NCBI GenBank assembly: GCA_005110385.1 | Contig: DUDT01000014.1 | Location: 62,001-126,000, forward strand | Direction of reading: 5' to 3' | Source: Candidatus Melainabacteria bacterium | GTDB taxonomy: Bacteria; Cyanobacteriota; Vampirovibrionia; LMEP-6097 | DNA length: 64,000 nt | Shown here: piece by piece, positions 49,524-59,389 of the stretch | Layout: each line of letters begins with the position of its first letter | Numbering within the stretch: the stretch's first letter is position 1 | The notes under the pieces: generated by a model | Told to the model about the DNA's origin: nothing | What the model saw: only the letters and a program-made list of their open reading frames with translations | The model's database searches: none | Made by a program: the position numbers and the translations under genes

Positions 49524-52500
49524 TTGTCATTAAAGCCAAAACCTAAATTTCTTGAAATACTGGCCCAAAAAATTATTGTCTACGATGGTGCGATGGGAAC
49601 TAATCTCTTTAATTACAGCCTGACAGCGGATGACTACGGTGGAGCTGCTTTTGAAGGCTGCCCAGAAATGCTGAATAAAACTAAGCCTGAAATTATTCAA
49701 GAAATTCATCGTAATTTTTTCAATGCCGGAGCTGATATTGTTGAGACTAATAGCTTCGGCTCTAGTAGACTCGTTCTTGGCGAATATGGTATCAGCGAAG
49801 AGAGCTATGAAATCAGCAAACTTGCAGCTAGACTAGCAAGAGAGGTCGCTGATGAATTCACTATTAAAGAACCAGAAAAACCGAGATTTGTAGCCGGCTC
49901 TATTGGACCAGGGACCAAACTTGCAACTTTAGGTAATGTTCACTTCGATGAACTTAAAAACTCTTACCTAGACCAAGTCCAAGGACTAATTGACGGCGGC
50001 GTAGATGTTATTCTGATTGAAACTTGCCAAGATCCTCTACAGATAAAGGCTGTACTTGTAGCTTGCTATGAAATATTCTCTAAAATAGAAGAGGAATTTA
50101 AAGATAAAACTGATGCGGAATTATTAGAAGCTTACCCAAGAGGAGAAATCACTCCAATTCAAGAATTCGAGGCATCTTCAAATTTCGAGACATTTTCAAA
50201 TAAGGCAGTTGTTATAAAAAATCAAAATCGCACTAAAACTGGTCTATCAAAGAGATTTAGACTTCCATTACAAGTGCAAATCACGATAGAACAAACTGGC
50301 ACGATGCTAGTCGGTACAGATTTAAATGCTGCACTTACGACCATAGCAGCTTATCCAATAGATATATTCGGTATGAACTGCGCTACTGGACCAAAAGAAA
50401 TGCAGGAGCATATTCAGTACCTAAAAGATAACTGCCCAGTAAAAATCAGCTGTTTACCAAATGCTGGTATCCCAGAGAACGTCTGCGGGCACGCCCATTT
50501 CCCCTTAGGACCAGATGAATTTACTAACTATCTTTCTAAATTTATTACTGAATATCAAGTGAGCATAGTAGGTGGCTGCTGCGGCACTAGTTATCAACAT
50601 ATTAAACAGTTAGCTGATGCAGTGAAAGACTTACCAGCACCACCAAATGATACTAAAGCTAAAACCCAAGAAGCACGAAATTCCCTTTCCTCACTATATT
50701 CGGCGATTAATATGGACTTAGACACTAAGCCTATAATAGTAGGAGAAAGGACTAACGCTAATGGCAGTAAGCTTTTCAAAGACTTACTTGCAAACGAAGA
50801 CTATGACGCAATTATAGACTTAGCTAAAGAACAAGTCGAAGAAGGTGCTCAAATTTTAGATCTCTGTGCAGCTTACGTCGGACGAAATGAAATACGAGAC
50901 ATGAAGGAAATACTCTTCAAGCTCAATACCGCAATCAGCATACCAATAATGATAGACAGCACTGAGGCAGATGTTTTAGAAGAATCACTTAAATTGATCT
51001 CGGGCAAAGCAGTCGTAAATTCTGTCAACCTAGAAGATGGCGAAGATAGAGTTGAGCTTATAGCTAAGCTCTGCAACAGATACGGTGCCGCATTAGTAGT
51101 GCTTACTATTGATGAAAGTGGCATGGCAAAAACTGCTGAGAAAAAAGTGAAAGTCGCTGAGCGACTATATGATTTACTAGTAAATCAGCATGGCATGAAT
51201 GCTAATGACATTATTTTTGATACTCTAACTTTCACTTTAGGCTCTGGGGATGAAGAATTTAGAAAAGCTGGCATAGAGACTATCGAAGCGATTCGCTCAA
51301 TAAAAGAAAAGATGCCTGGGGTAAAGAGCATACTTGGTGTTAGTAATATTTCATTTGGCTTAGATCCTAAATTAAGAACAGCCTTAAACTCTGTATTTAT
51401 GCATGAAGCCACTAAAGCTGGTCTAGATATGGCTATCGTTAATAACAAAAAAATCATCCCTCTGCATAAAATAGAAAATCGACTCAAAGAGCTATGTCTA
51501 GATTTAATCTACGATAGAAGAATTTTCAAAGATAATGGTGAGTGCAGCTTTGATCCACTTATGGAGTTATTAGCTTTAGTCGAAGATATTAAATTAGATG
51601 ATAGTGCTAAAACCAATCCTTATGAAGGTTTAACTGTAGAGCAAATACTCTCTCAAAGAATTATAGATGGTAATAAAACTAATATAGATAAGGATTTAGA
51701 CCTAGCAAGAGAAAAGGGACATAAGCCATTAGATATTATTAATCAATTTCTCATGGACGGCATGAAAATAGTAGGTGAGAGATTCGGAGCCGGTGAAATG
51801 CAACTACCTTTCGTATTACAATCTGCGACGACGATGAAGGCAGCAGTGTCTCACTTAGAGCAGTTTATGGATAAAATTTCAGCTAATACCCATAAAGGCT
51901 CTCTAGTATTAGCTACCGTAAAAGGTGACGTTCATGACATCGGTAAGAACCTAGTTGATATAATACTTTCAAACAATGGCTATAAAGTTTATAACTTAGG
52001 TATAAAACAACCAATAGAAGAAATTATTAAAGCCATCGAAGAGCATAAGCCAGACCTACTAGCGCTTTCAGGCTTACTCGTTAAATCAACTCTAATAATG
52101 AAGCAGAACTTAGAAGTTTTAAATGATAGAAGCATAGACCTGCCCGTTATATTAGGCGGGGCAGCTCTTACTAGGCGCTTTGTCGAACAAGACTGTGCAA
52201 ATATTTACAAAGGTACTGTCTTTTATGGCTATGATGCTTTTACTGACTTAGATATAATGGAAAGGCTCAGTAGTAATATCCCACTTGACGAGATTAAAAA
52301 AGAATTTTATAAAACCAAGCCTAGTGCAGAGAATAATAACAGTGCTTATCAAGAGGTAGGAGAGTCTGATGAAGACAGTTACGCACCGTTATTAAGTTAC
52401 ACTGAAAATTTATCTTCAGTCCCAGCTTTAAAAAATGATGACGTCCCTGTAATCCCCTTTTATGGAGATAAAATCATAGACTCTACAGAAATAGATCTTG

Positions 52501-53258
52501 ATGAAATGTGGAGCTATTTAAATTTAGATGCGATGATAATCGGTCAATGGCGCATGGGAAAAGGGAAGCGGTCAGACGAGGAATATAAAACATTCTTAGA
52601 TACTGAAGTCTACCCAGTACTTAAAAGACTAAAAGCAGAAACCAAGAAAAATCCCTGGTTTAAACCTCAAATCATCTATGGTTACTACTACTGCAAGATA
52701 GATGATACAAACCCAAACCAGCTCAACATTTACTCTGAAAATAAAACTAAAATTATAGACTCCTTCATCTTTCCAAGACAGAATAAAGATGAATATCTCT
52801 GCCTGAGCGATTACTTTCGCCTAGAGGATAAAAACTCTTTCAATATCGTTCCCTTCCAGCTAGTTACCATCGGTGTTTCAGCAGCTGAATTCGTAAATAA
52901 ACTTTACCAAGCTGGAGAATTTTCTGAATACCTCTATTACTACGGCCTCGCAACAGAGAGTACCGAAGCACTTGCCGAATATGCTCATGCTCGCATCAGA
53001 AAAGAACTAGGCTTTAGTGCTGAAGATGATAAAGACACGAAAAAATTACTACGCGGCTCTTATCATGGAATGCGCTTTAGCTTTGGCTATCCCGCCTGCC
53101 CTAGACTAGAAGACCAACTCAAACTATTTAAGCTATTTAAACCAGATAGAATCGGCATGAAATTATCTGAAGAGTGGCAGATTCACCCAGAACACAGTAC
53201 ATCTGCGATAGTTATTCATCATCCTGCTGCGAAATACTATAATGTAAAAATTAACTAA
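49518..53258 (+). CDS. metH: B12-dependent methionine synthase
   Basis: VYDGAMGTNLF, GGCCGTSYQHIK, GERTNANGSKLFKDLL, VKGDVHDIGKNLVDIILSNNGYKVYNLG, activation domain with GYPACPRLEDQLKLFKLF. Confidence 0.96.
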   Translation: MHLSLKPKPKFLEILAQKIIVYDGAMGTNLFNYSLTADDYGGAAFEGCPEMLNKTKPEIIQEIHRNFFNAGADIVETNSFGSSRLVLGEYGISEESYEISKLAARLAREVADEFTIKEPEKPRFVAGSIGPGTKLATLGNVHFDELKNSYLDQVQGLIDGGVDVILIETCQDPLQIKAVLVACYEIFSKIEEEFKDKTDAELLEAYPRGEITPIQEFEASSNFETFSNKAVVIKNQNRTKTGLSKRFRLPLQVQITIEQTGTMLVGTDLNAALTTIAAYPIDIFGMNCATGPKEMQEHIQYLKDNCPVKISCLPNAGIPENVCGHAHFPLGPDEFTNYLSKFITEYQVSIVGGCCGTSYQHIKQLADAVKDLPAPPNDTKAKTQEARNSLSSLYSAINMDLDTKPIIVGERTNANGSKLFKDLLANEDYDAIIDLAKEQVEEGAQILDLCAAYVGRNEIRDMKEILFKLNTAISIPIMIDSTEADVLEESLKLISGKAVVNSVNLEDGEDRVELIAKLCNRYGAALVVLTIDESGMAKTAEKKVKVAERLYDLLVNQHGMNANDIIFDTLTFTLGSGDEEFRKAGIETIEAIRSIKEKMPGVKSILGVSNISFGLDPKLRTALNSVFMHEATKAGLDMAIVNNKKIIPLHKIENRLKELCLDLIYDRRIFKDNGECSFDPLMELLALVEDIKLDDSAKTNPYEGLTVEQILSQRIIDGNKTNIDKDLDLAREKGHKPLDIINQFLMDGMKIVGERFGAGEMQLPFVLQSATTMKAAVSHLEQFMDKISANTHKGSLVLATVKGDVHDIGKNLVDIILSNNGYKVYNLGIKQPIEEIIKAIEEHKPDLLALSGLLVKSTLIMKQNLEVLNDRSIDLPVILGGAALTRRFVEQDCANIYKGTVFYGYDAFTDLDIMERLSSNIPLDEIKKEFYKTKPSAENNNSAYQEVGESDEDSYAPLLSYTENLSSVPALKNDDVPVIPFYGDKIIDSTEIDLDEMWSYLNLDAMIIGQWRMGKGKRSDEEYKTFLDTEVYPVLKRLKAETKKNPWFKPQIIYGYYYCKIDDTNPNQLNIYSENKTKIIDSFIFPRQNKDEYLCLSDYFRLEDKNSFNIVPFQLVTIGVSAAEFVNKLYQAGEFSEYLYYYGLATESTEALAEYAHARIRKELGFSAEDDKDTKKLLRGSYHGMRFSFGYPACPRLEDQLKLFKLFKPDRIGMKLSEEWQIHPEHSTSAIVIHHPAAKYYNVKIN

Positions 53259-53266
53259 ATTAAGCA

Positions 53267-54052
53267 ATGAAAAACGATTTTTTACCAAGTCTACTAAATA
53301 TCATCAAAGCCTTTTTCGTGGGAATAGCCTACGGCTTCTATGATTTAATTCCGATAAAAAAAACACCACGAAATGAGCCTATAGAGCTGCATGACAGTAG
53401 CTGGAAAAAATATTATAAAGTGCCAGAATGGAGATATTTTATAGTACGAGAAATAACCGCTCAAATAGTTATAGTCTTAGTTTTACTTGTCATCGTGAGA
53501 ACCACTGTTGGTGAATTCAGATACATACCCAGCGAAAGCATGTTACCGACCTTAAAAATCGGTGATAAACTTTTCGTAGAAAAAATAAGCAGACTTTTTA
53601 GAAAAGAATATCAGCGTGGAGATATTATTATTTTTTTTCCACCAGCTTCAGCAAGTGAAGGCAAAGAAAGTATATTAAAAGATCCAATCAGTTTATTAAT
53701 TCGCTTAACTGGCCTACCGTTTCTACCTCAGCCAGAGGCTTATATCAAAAGGCTTATCGGCCTACCTGGGGATAAAGTTGAAATAATAAAAGGCGATGGC
53801 ATATACATTAACGATAAAAAACTTTTAGAACCTTACCACGAAGGTAGCCCTGAATTTATTGCAGCCTATAGTTATGGCTCTGTCACGGTTCCAGCCAATA
53901 ATTATCTGGTTTTGGGTGATAATCGTAACTTTAGTTATGACAGCCATTACTGGGGCTTCCTTCCTAAAGATAGGGTTATAGGCAGAGCTGCTTTTTTAAT
54001 TTATAGAAGTCTTGATCAAAAACCACATTTTTTTGATGCCTCAATGTTATAA
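53267..54052 (+). CDS. lepB: signal peptidase I
   Basis: IPSESMLPTLKIGDKLFVEKISR, YIKRLIGLPGDKVEI, YLVLGDNRNFSYDSHYWGFLPKDRVIGRAAFLIY. Confidence 0.96.
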   Translation: MKNDFLPSLLNIIKAFFVGIAYGFYDLIPIKKTPRNEPIELHDSSWKKYYKVPEWRYFIVREITAQIVIVLVLLVIVRTTVGEFRYIPSESMLPTLKIGDKLFVEKISRLFRKEYQRGDIIIFFPPASASEGKESILKDPISLLIRLTGLPFLPQPEAYIKRLIGLPGDKVEIIKGDGIYINDKKLLEPYHEGSPEFIAAYSYGSVTVPANNYLVLGDNRNFSYDSHYWGFLPKDRVIGRAAFLIYRSLDQKPHFFDASML

Positions 54053-54062
54053 ATTAAACTGA

Positions 54063-55751
54063 ATGCTCAATTTCCAGCTTTTTCTAATTTTACTAGCAGC
54101 ACTCTTAATTTTCTCGTTTGGAGTCGCTTCTGTGCCTATTGCTGGAGTTGATGAAGGCAGATTTACTCAGGCCTCTCTTAATATGCTTACTACAGGAGAC
54201 TGGTTTATTCCACAAGTCGATGGTATTTTAAGGCTAGAAAAACCCATATTATTTTACTGGGAACAAGCTGTTTCATTTTTAATCTTCGGTACTACTGAAT
54301 TTGCTGCTCGCTTACCTTCGGTTTTATCTGCTATAGGTTTAGTTGCACTAGCTTATTTTATGGGTGGCATACAGGGTACACCTTTAATCGCTGGATTAAT
54401 TTGCTTAAGCACCTTATTCATAAACATCTTCGCTAAAATAGCTATGATCGATATGAGCCTATGTTTACTAATCTCTGCGACACTGAGTTTTTTCTTTCTA
54501 TCTTATTTCTTTAAAACCAAAACTAATAATATTTTCAACCGGCAAAATTCCGATACTAGAATATATTTTTATCTAGCTAGTTTCAGTGCCGCTCTTGGCT
54601 TTCTCTGTAAAGGTCCTATAGCTTTAGTTTTACCGAGTATAATCATATTCATTTTTTTATTAAAAGAAAAAGAATTGATCATATTCTTTGCTCAAAAAAA
54701 ATATGATTCATTAATTTGTGTTGGAATGTTTTTCTTGATAAATATTCCTTGGTATCTTTTTGCTCATATAAGAACTAACGGCGAATTTACTAAAAGCTTT
54801 TTCCTTGGAGATAATCTAGGACGTTTTCTAGAAACTACTAGTAATCATGGTGGGGCGATTTGGTTCTACATACCCGTAATTCTTATCGGATTTTTCCCTT
54901 GGTCATTCTTCTTGATCCAAGCATTATTCAACGATCAAAACTCAAGCAAGGTATCTAGGATTAATATTATTGATAATACCAATACCTTAAGAAGGTTTAA
55001 CTTAATCTGGATTGCCGTGACTTTTATTTTCTTTAGCCTTTCTCAAACTAAATTAATCACCTATATTCTACCGATATCCTTACCACTCATCCTAACTATC
55101 GCTAAATACTGGTCAACTAAAATGAATGCAGGACGAGGTTTTCAAAACAGAAATTACGATATCTTAGGGGGTTTTCTAGCTTTATTTATTGCTTTCCCGA
55201 TCTGCCTATTAATTATTTTAGATAAATTAAGTGACTCATTAAATACTCAATTAGTCGGAGAATTACAGTTTTTCCTAGTCGTGATAGGAATATTTTTTTC
55301 CTGCACCCTGATTATTACGATGACCTCTGTTAAAACGAATCTCAAATTATCCTTTGGGCTAATTCTTATTTTTTCACTAGGCCTGTATTTATTTTCTATG
55401 GAATTAATAGCTAAACCACTAATAAGAAGCTTAGATGGTGGTATCAAAAGCTTTTGCACCGAGATCTATGTCCCAGCAAAAGAACATGCAGGAAAGCATA
55501 AAATAAAAATAGCGAAGCTTGCTAGCTATAAATTAAATAGAGCGAGTATAGGCTTTTATTGTCATGATTCACTCAATAATCTAAATGACATAAACTCTTT
55601 AAATAAGTTCTTGGTTTCGCCAAGAACCTCTCATAGACCTGTTTATCTAATAGTAAAAAATACTGAATTTAAAAACATTTCGACTAAGCTAATTAGAATT
55701 AATAGAATATTGAGAAGAACAGAAAAATATACTTTCTTAAAACTAGCCTAA
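54063..55751 (+). CDS. ArnT/PMT-family glycosyltransferase
   Basis: GVDEGRFTQASLNMLTTGDWFIPQVDGILRLEKPILFYWEQAVSFLIFGTTEFAARLPS; multi-TM. Confidence 0.88.
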   Translation: MLNFQLFLILLAALLIFSFGVASVPIAGVDEGRFTQASLNMLTTGDWFIPQVDGILRLEKPILFYWEQAVSFLIFGTTEFAARLPSVLSAIGLVALAYFMGGIQGTPLIAGLICLSTLFINIFAKIAMIDMSLCLLISATLSFFFLSYFFKTKTNNIFNRQNSDTRIYFYLASFSAALGFLCKGPIALVLPSIIIFIFLLKEKELIIFFAQKKYDSLICVGMFFLINIPWYLFAHIRTNGEFTKSFFLGDNLGRFLETTSNHGGAIWFYIPVILIGFFPWSFFLIQALFNDQNSSKVSRINIIDNTNTLRRFNLIWIAVTFIFFSLSQTKLITYILPISLPLILTIAKYWSTKMNAGRGFQNRNYDILGGFLALFIAFPICLLIILDKLSDSLNTQLVGELQFFLVVIGIFFSCTLIITMTSVKTNLKLSFGLILIFSLGLYLFSMELIAKPLIRSLDGGIKSFCTEIYVPAKEHAGKHKIKIAKLASYKLNRASIGFYCHDSLNNLNDINSLNKFLVSPRTSHRPVYLIVKNTEFKNISTKLIRINRILRRTEKYTFLKLA

Positions 55752-55793
55752 GCAATCAAAGCATAACTTTAAAGCTATGAAGAAGAATTAAGC

Positions 55794-56105
55794 TTACCAC
55801 TTAATCGTCGCGAAAGAATCCATATCAATATTTATACGATTACGATAAATCAGTAGCAATAAAGATAAACCAATAGCCACTTCAGCAGCAGCAATCGCCA
55901 TTACAAATAAACTAAAAGCCTGCCCCTTAACGGCAAGCGGATCTAAAAAATGAGCAAAGGCCACAAAGTTTATATTAACCGCGTTAAGCATAATTTCAAT
56001 ACTCATAAGAACTCTAAAAGCATTTCTTGAAATTAAAAGCCCAAAAAGACCTACAGAGAATAACAATGCTGAAAATGTAAGATAGTGAACCAGAGTGACC
56101 GTCAT
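55794..56105 (-). CDS. nuoK: NADH-quinone oxidoreductase subunit K
   Basis: GLFGLLISRNAFRVLMSIEIMLNAVNINFVAFAHF...VMAIAAAEVAIGLSLLLLIYR. Confidence 0.95.
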   Translation of the reverse strand: MTVTLVHYLTFSALLFSVGLFGLLISRNAFRVLMSIEIMLNAVNINFVAFAHFLDPLAVKGQAFSLFVMAIAAAEVAIGLSLLLLIYRNRINIDMDSFATIKW

Positions 56106-56108
56106 GAT

Positions 56109-56669
56109 TTATTTAATATCCTTTTTACTTAGAAGAATAGTACCAACCAGCACTATTAAGAGAAGAACAGAAATTAATTCAAAAGGCAAAATATATTTAT
56201 TTAGCATCAAGAAACCAATCTGTGAGAGGTACTTATCATCAACAAGTTGCACTAAAGATGATTGCCTTTCTGCACCAGTTAATTTCGCAATAGCTTGCCA
56301 ATCTTGAGAACGAATAACAAAACTTAAAACCGCAAACACAAGAGAAGATATTAACATCGCAAATGTAACTCTTGCTTTAGAAGAAAATACTGATTCTTTA
56401 ATATTATGAGCCTCTTCCTTTAAGGAGCAGAGCATAACCGCAAAAACTATGACCAAAACTATACCCACTGCATATATTAAGACTTGTGAAACTGCCACAA
56501 AATTAGCATTCAAAAGAAAATAAAGACCCGCTATCCCGATAAAAGTTCCTATTAAAGTAAAGCCCGCCCTAACTAAGTTAGGATTAAGTATCATACCCAA
56601 AGCACAAACTATAGAAATTGTGGCAAGAATATAGAAGGGTAAGGATGAAATAGTAGCTAGAAACTGCAT
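56109..56669 (-). CDS. nuoJ: NADH-quinone oxidoreductase subunit J
   Basis: ILNPNLVRAGFTLIGTFIGIAGLYFLLNANFVAVSQVLIYAVGIVLVIVFAVML; likely start MQFLATISS. Confidence 0.93.
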   Translation of the reverse strand: MQFLATISSLPFYILATISIVCALGMILNPNLVRAGFTLIGTFIGIAGLYFLLNANFVAVSQVLIYAVGIVLVIVFAVMLCSLKEEAHNIKESVFSSKARVTFAMLISSLVFAVLSFVIRSQDWQAIAKLTGAERQSSLVQLVDDKYLSQIGFLMLNKYILPFELISVLLLIVLVGTILLSKKDIK

Positions 56670-56709
56670 CAAATTACATTCTAGTATAATTGTTTCGACA
56701 AGTAAATTT

Positions 56710-57471
56710 ATGAGCTTGAAAAATTTAACCGAATCAAGAATTATTATTGACGGTTCTAATGGCAAACCTCAAATTAAGGGCACAAAAGTCAGTGTAGCTG
56801 AACTTATCTTACAAATTATCGAGGGGAAAGAACCTCCAGACATAGTTAGAGCTTATCGCAGCTTAAGACTAGAAGACATTAAAGCTTGCTTAGCTTACTG
56901 CTACTGCATTTCAGACAATATAGCTTTAAAACTTCAAACTACAGATGGCGCGACAAAAGATATACTGAAAGATCCTGAACTTGAAAGGGATAATAAAGAA
57001 AAAGCTTTTAATATTTTCTATGAAACTTTAGAAAACCAGGCTTCCGTTCAAGAAGACTTAACCAAGGCACATATAAAGAGACTAAAAGAAACCAAAAAGC
57101 TTCAAGTAAACGAAGAAACAAGTAAGATGTCCACACCAAATAAAAGGGCTTATGACCTTATCATCGAGCTAGGTGTAAAAGAAACTACTCGAATATTTAC
57201 CGATCAAGATGCAATAGAGCAAAAGCTTGACATGAGCTTTGATAACTATCTATTTCAGATCAGAAAAGACGGTAAAGCTTGGCTAACTTATTCAGTAAAA
57301 GATAAAGTAGAAATAGATAAACAGATGCGACGTAATCTAAAAGTACGATTTATAAACCTGCAGAATGCAAAAGATGAAGGCATTTACGAAGGGTATCTAA
57401 GTACAGACAGAAAACATAAAATTTTTATAGAACGGAACGAAGAAGGTAAAACCTGTGGCAGGGCACTCTAA
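56710..57471 (+). CDS. DUF433-containing protein with novel C-terminal extension
   Basis: RIIIDGSNGKPQIKGTKVSVAELILQIIEGKEPPDIVRAYRSLRLEDIKACLAYC matches DUF433; about 180-aa C-terminus unassigned. Confidence 0.7.
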   Translation: MSLKNLTESRIIIDGSNGKPQIKGTKVSVAELILQIIEGKEPPDIVRAYRSLRLEDIKACLAYCYCISDNIALKLQTTDGATKDILKDPELERDNKEKAFNIFYETLENQASVQEDLTKAHIKRLKETKKLQVNEETSKMSTPNKRAYDLIIELGVKETTRIFTDQDAIEQKLDMSFDNYLFQIRKDGKAWLTYSVKDKVEIDKQMRRNLKVRFINLQNAKDEGIYEGYLSTDRKHKIFIERNEEGKTCGRAL

Positions 57472-58832
57472 TGGCGGATATTGGCGGTACTGGTAATTTT
57501 GACCCTAAAGCAAAAAAAATCTCAGGAGCAAAATCTACTAATAAAAAAGAGACTAAACCTTCCGCAAATGAAGTAGAGAATAACCACCGAGAGACCCACT
57601 TAAAAAAAATTCGTCACGAAAATCATGGCCGCTATTTAAATGCAAGTGATGCCCAAAAATTCGTCCCCCGCGCTTCACGAGAAACACATTTAGATGAATT
57701 TTCACCAGAACTCACACAAGACGATGATACTGATTTAATTACACCATTTAAAGCGAAAGAAGAAAAAGAAAAAGCTTTAATTAAAAACCCTCTACTAAAA
57801 AGTAAACTTGACCTAGTCTCTAAATCAAATAAATCAGACCTAAATGACCATCAAGATCACAACAAATCAAAACCTCCTAAACCTTCATTAAAGTCGCTAC
57901 TTGCACCAAAAGGAAATGTAGATAGAAAAATGAATTATGAAGAACTCATCAATCTCAATCCTCAATTAAAGAAAGTTTCCAGTGTTCAGATAGATAACAT
58001 GAAAGAACTAGTTAAAACCATGGAAGGAGAAATGCAGTATAACCTAAAAGAAACCGCTCTAGAAAAGAAATCTGCAAGAAAAGAAGAATCTATAAATCCC
58101 CCTCTTACGGAGCTCTTTGATTTTAATGAATTATTGAAAAACTTCAATTACAACGATTTACAGTATTCACTTGCAGCTTTATCCGATAGCGAGCTTGAGG
58201 ATAAAGTTAAAACACAAATAGAAAATGTTCACAATGACCTAAGTGAAGATAATCCTTTACAGAATTTCCTACTATTAAATTTCCCATATCCGTTTCCCCT
58301 TTACTTTAAAGCAGTAGACGCAGAGTTTGAAGATATTCTAGATGAGCTTGAAGACGAAAATGAAAAACAGGAAAAGAACCAAGATACCTACGATAATGAA
58401 AGCGAAGACGAGAATGACGCGGAGGAAGATGATGACGAAGAATTCGTTCCAGATTCTATAGCTGCTCTATCCCTAGAAACTTATAATTTCGGCAAAATAC
58501 TGGCCTTAGTTAAATACTCTAAAGACTTAAATAAATTCGAATTAAGTTTCAAGGGCGACATTAATGGTGAGGAACTAGCGATTGCCATTAATTCAAGTAT
58601 AGAATTCACCTTAAGTTCAGACACCCGCATAAAAGAAAAACGCTTCAGAACATGGAAGGATAAAGCTTATGGTCATATAGCTGAAAATGAGCAACGGAAA
58701 ATTCAAACTTTTATTGAAGGTAAAGCTAGTCCCGTCTTTTTAAAAACCTGCTGCACGCTTGTTAACTCTATTTTACGTAGTGATCAAGAGATAAGCGAAT
58801 CTGAGAAACACAAAGGCGGTAAGATGTTATAA
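57471..58832 (+). CDS. hypothetical acidic protein
   Basis: 453-aa ORF overlapping the previous stop by 1 nt; low-complexity acidic stretch DNESEDENDAEEDDDEEF. Confidence 0.65.
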   Translation: MADIGGTGNFDPKAKKISGAKSTNKKETKPSANEVENNHRETHLKKIRHENHGRYLNASDAQKFVPRASRETHLDEFSPELTQDDDTDLITPFKAKEEKEKALIKNPLLKSKLDLVSKSNKSDLNDHQDHNKSKPPKPSLKSLLAPKGNVDRKMNYEELINLNPQLKKVSSVQIDNMKELVKTMEGEMQYNLKETALEKKSARKEESINPPLTELFDFNELLKNFNYNDLQYSLAALSDSELEDKVKTQIENVHNDLSEDNPLQNFLLLNFPYPFPLYFKAVDAEFEDILDELEDENEKQEKNQDTYDNESEDENDAEEDDDEEFVPDSIAALSLETYNFGKILALVKYSKDLNKFELSFKGDINGEELAIAINSSIEFTLSSDTRIKEKRFRTWKDKAYGHIAENEQRKIQTFIEGKASPVFLKTCCTLVNSILRSDQEISESEKHKGGKML

Positions 58833-58835
58833 GCC

Positions 58836-59354
58836 ATGGGGTCAAATGATTTAGAAAAAAGAATTATAGCAAAAGTCTCTTCTGCACATGGAATTAAAGG
58901 GGAAATAAAAATCTTCCCTTTGCTTGATTCATTTGAAGCACTAGAAGATATCAAGATGATCACCATCAACGACCAAGACTTTCATCTAGAGAGTTTTAGA
59001 CCAGCAAAACAATTTCTCATAGTAAAACTCAAAGAAATTAGAGACAGGAATAGTGCAGAAGCACTATCAGGCTATGTATTTGCGGAAATTAAAAATAATT
59101 TAGAGGCTGATGAATTCTTTATTCAAGACCTTTTTAAGCTTAAAGTATTAAATGAAGAAGAAGAAGAACTTGGCATAGTTGAAAACATTAGTGAAGGTGC
59201 ACAGATAAAAATTTTCGTAAAACTTAATGAAAGTTTTCAAAAGCGTAATTCTTTAATAATTCCTTTTGTACAGCAATTCATTGAGGAAATCAACACGGAA
59301 AAAGGCTTTATAAAAATTAAAGAAAGTGAATTCCTCCTTAGCTTGAACAGCTAG
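58836..59354 (+). CDS. rimM: ribosome maturation factor RimM
   Basis: IAKVSSAHGIKGEIKIFPLLD, EIRDRNSAEALSGYVFAE. Confidence 0.9.
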   Translation: MGSNDLEKRIIAKVSSAHGIKGEIKIFPLLDSFEALEDIKMITINDQDFHLESFRPAKQFLIVKLKEIRDRNSAEALSGYVFAEIKNNLEADEFFIQDLFKLKVLNEEEEELGIVENISEGAQIKIFVKLNESFQKRNSLIIPFVQQFIEEINTEKGFIKIKESEFLLSLNS

Positions 59355-59389
59355 TCATACTTCTGCTAACATAGCAATTTGGTACTGCA

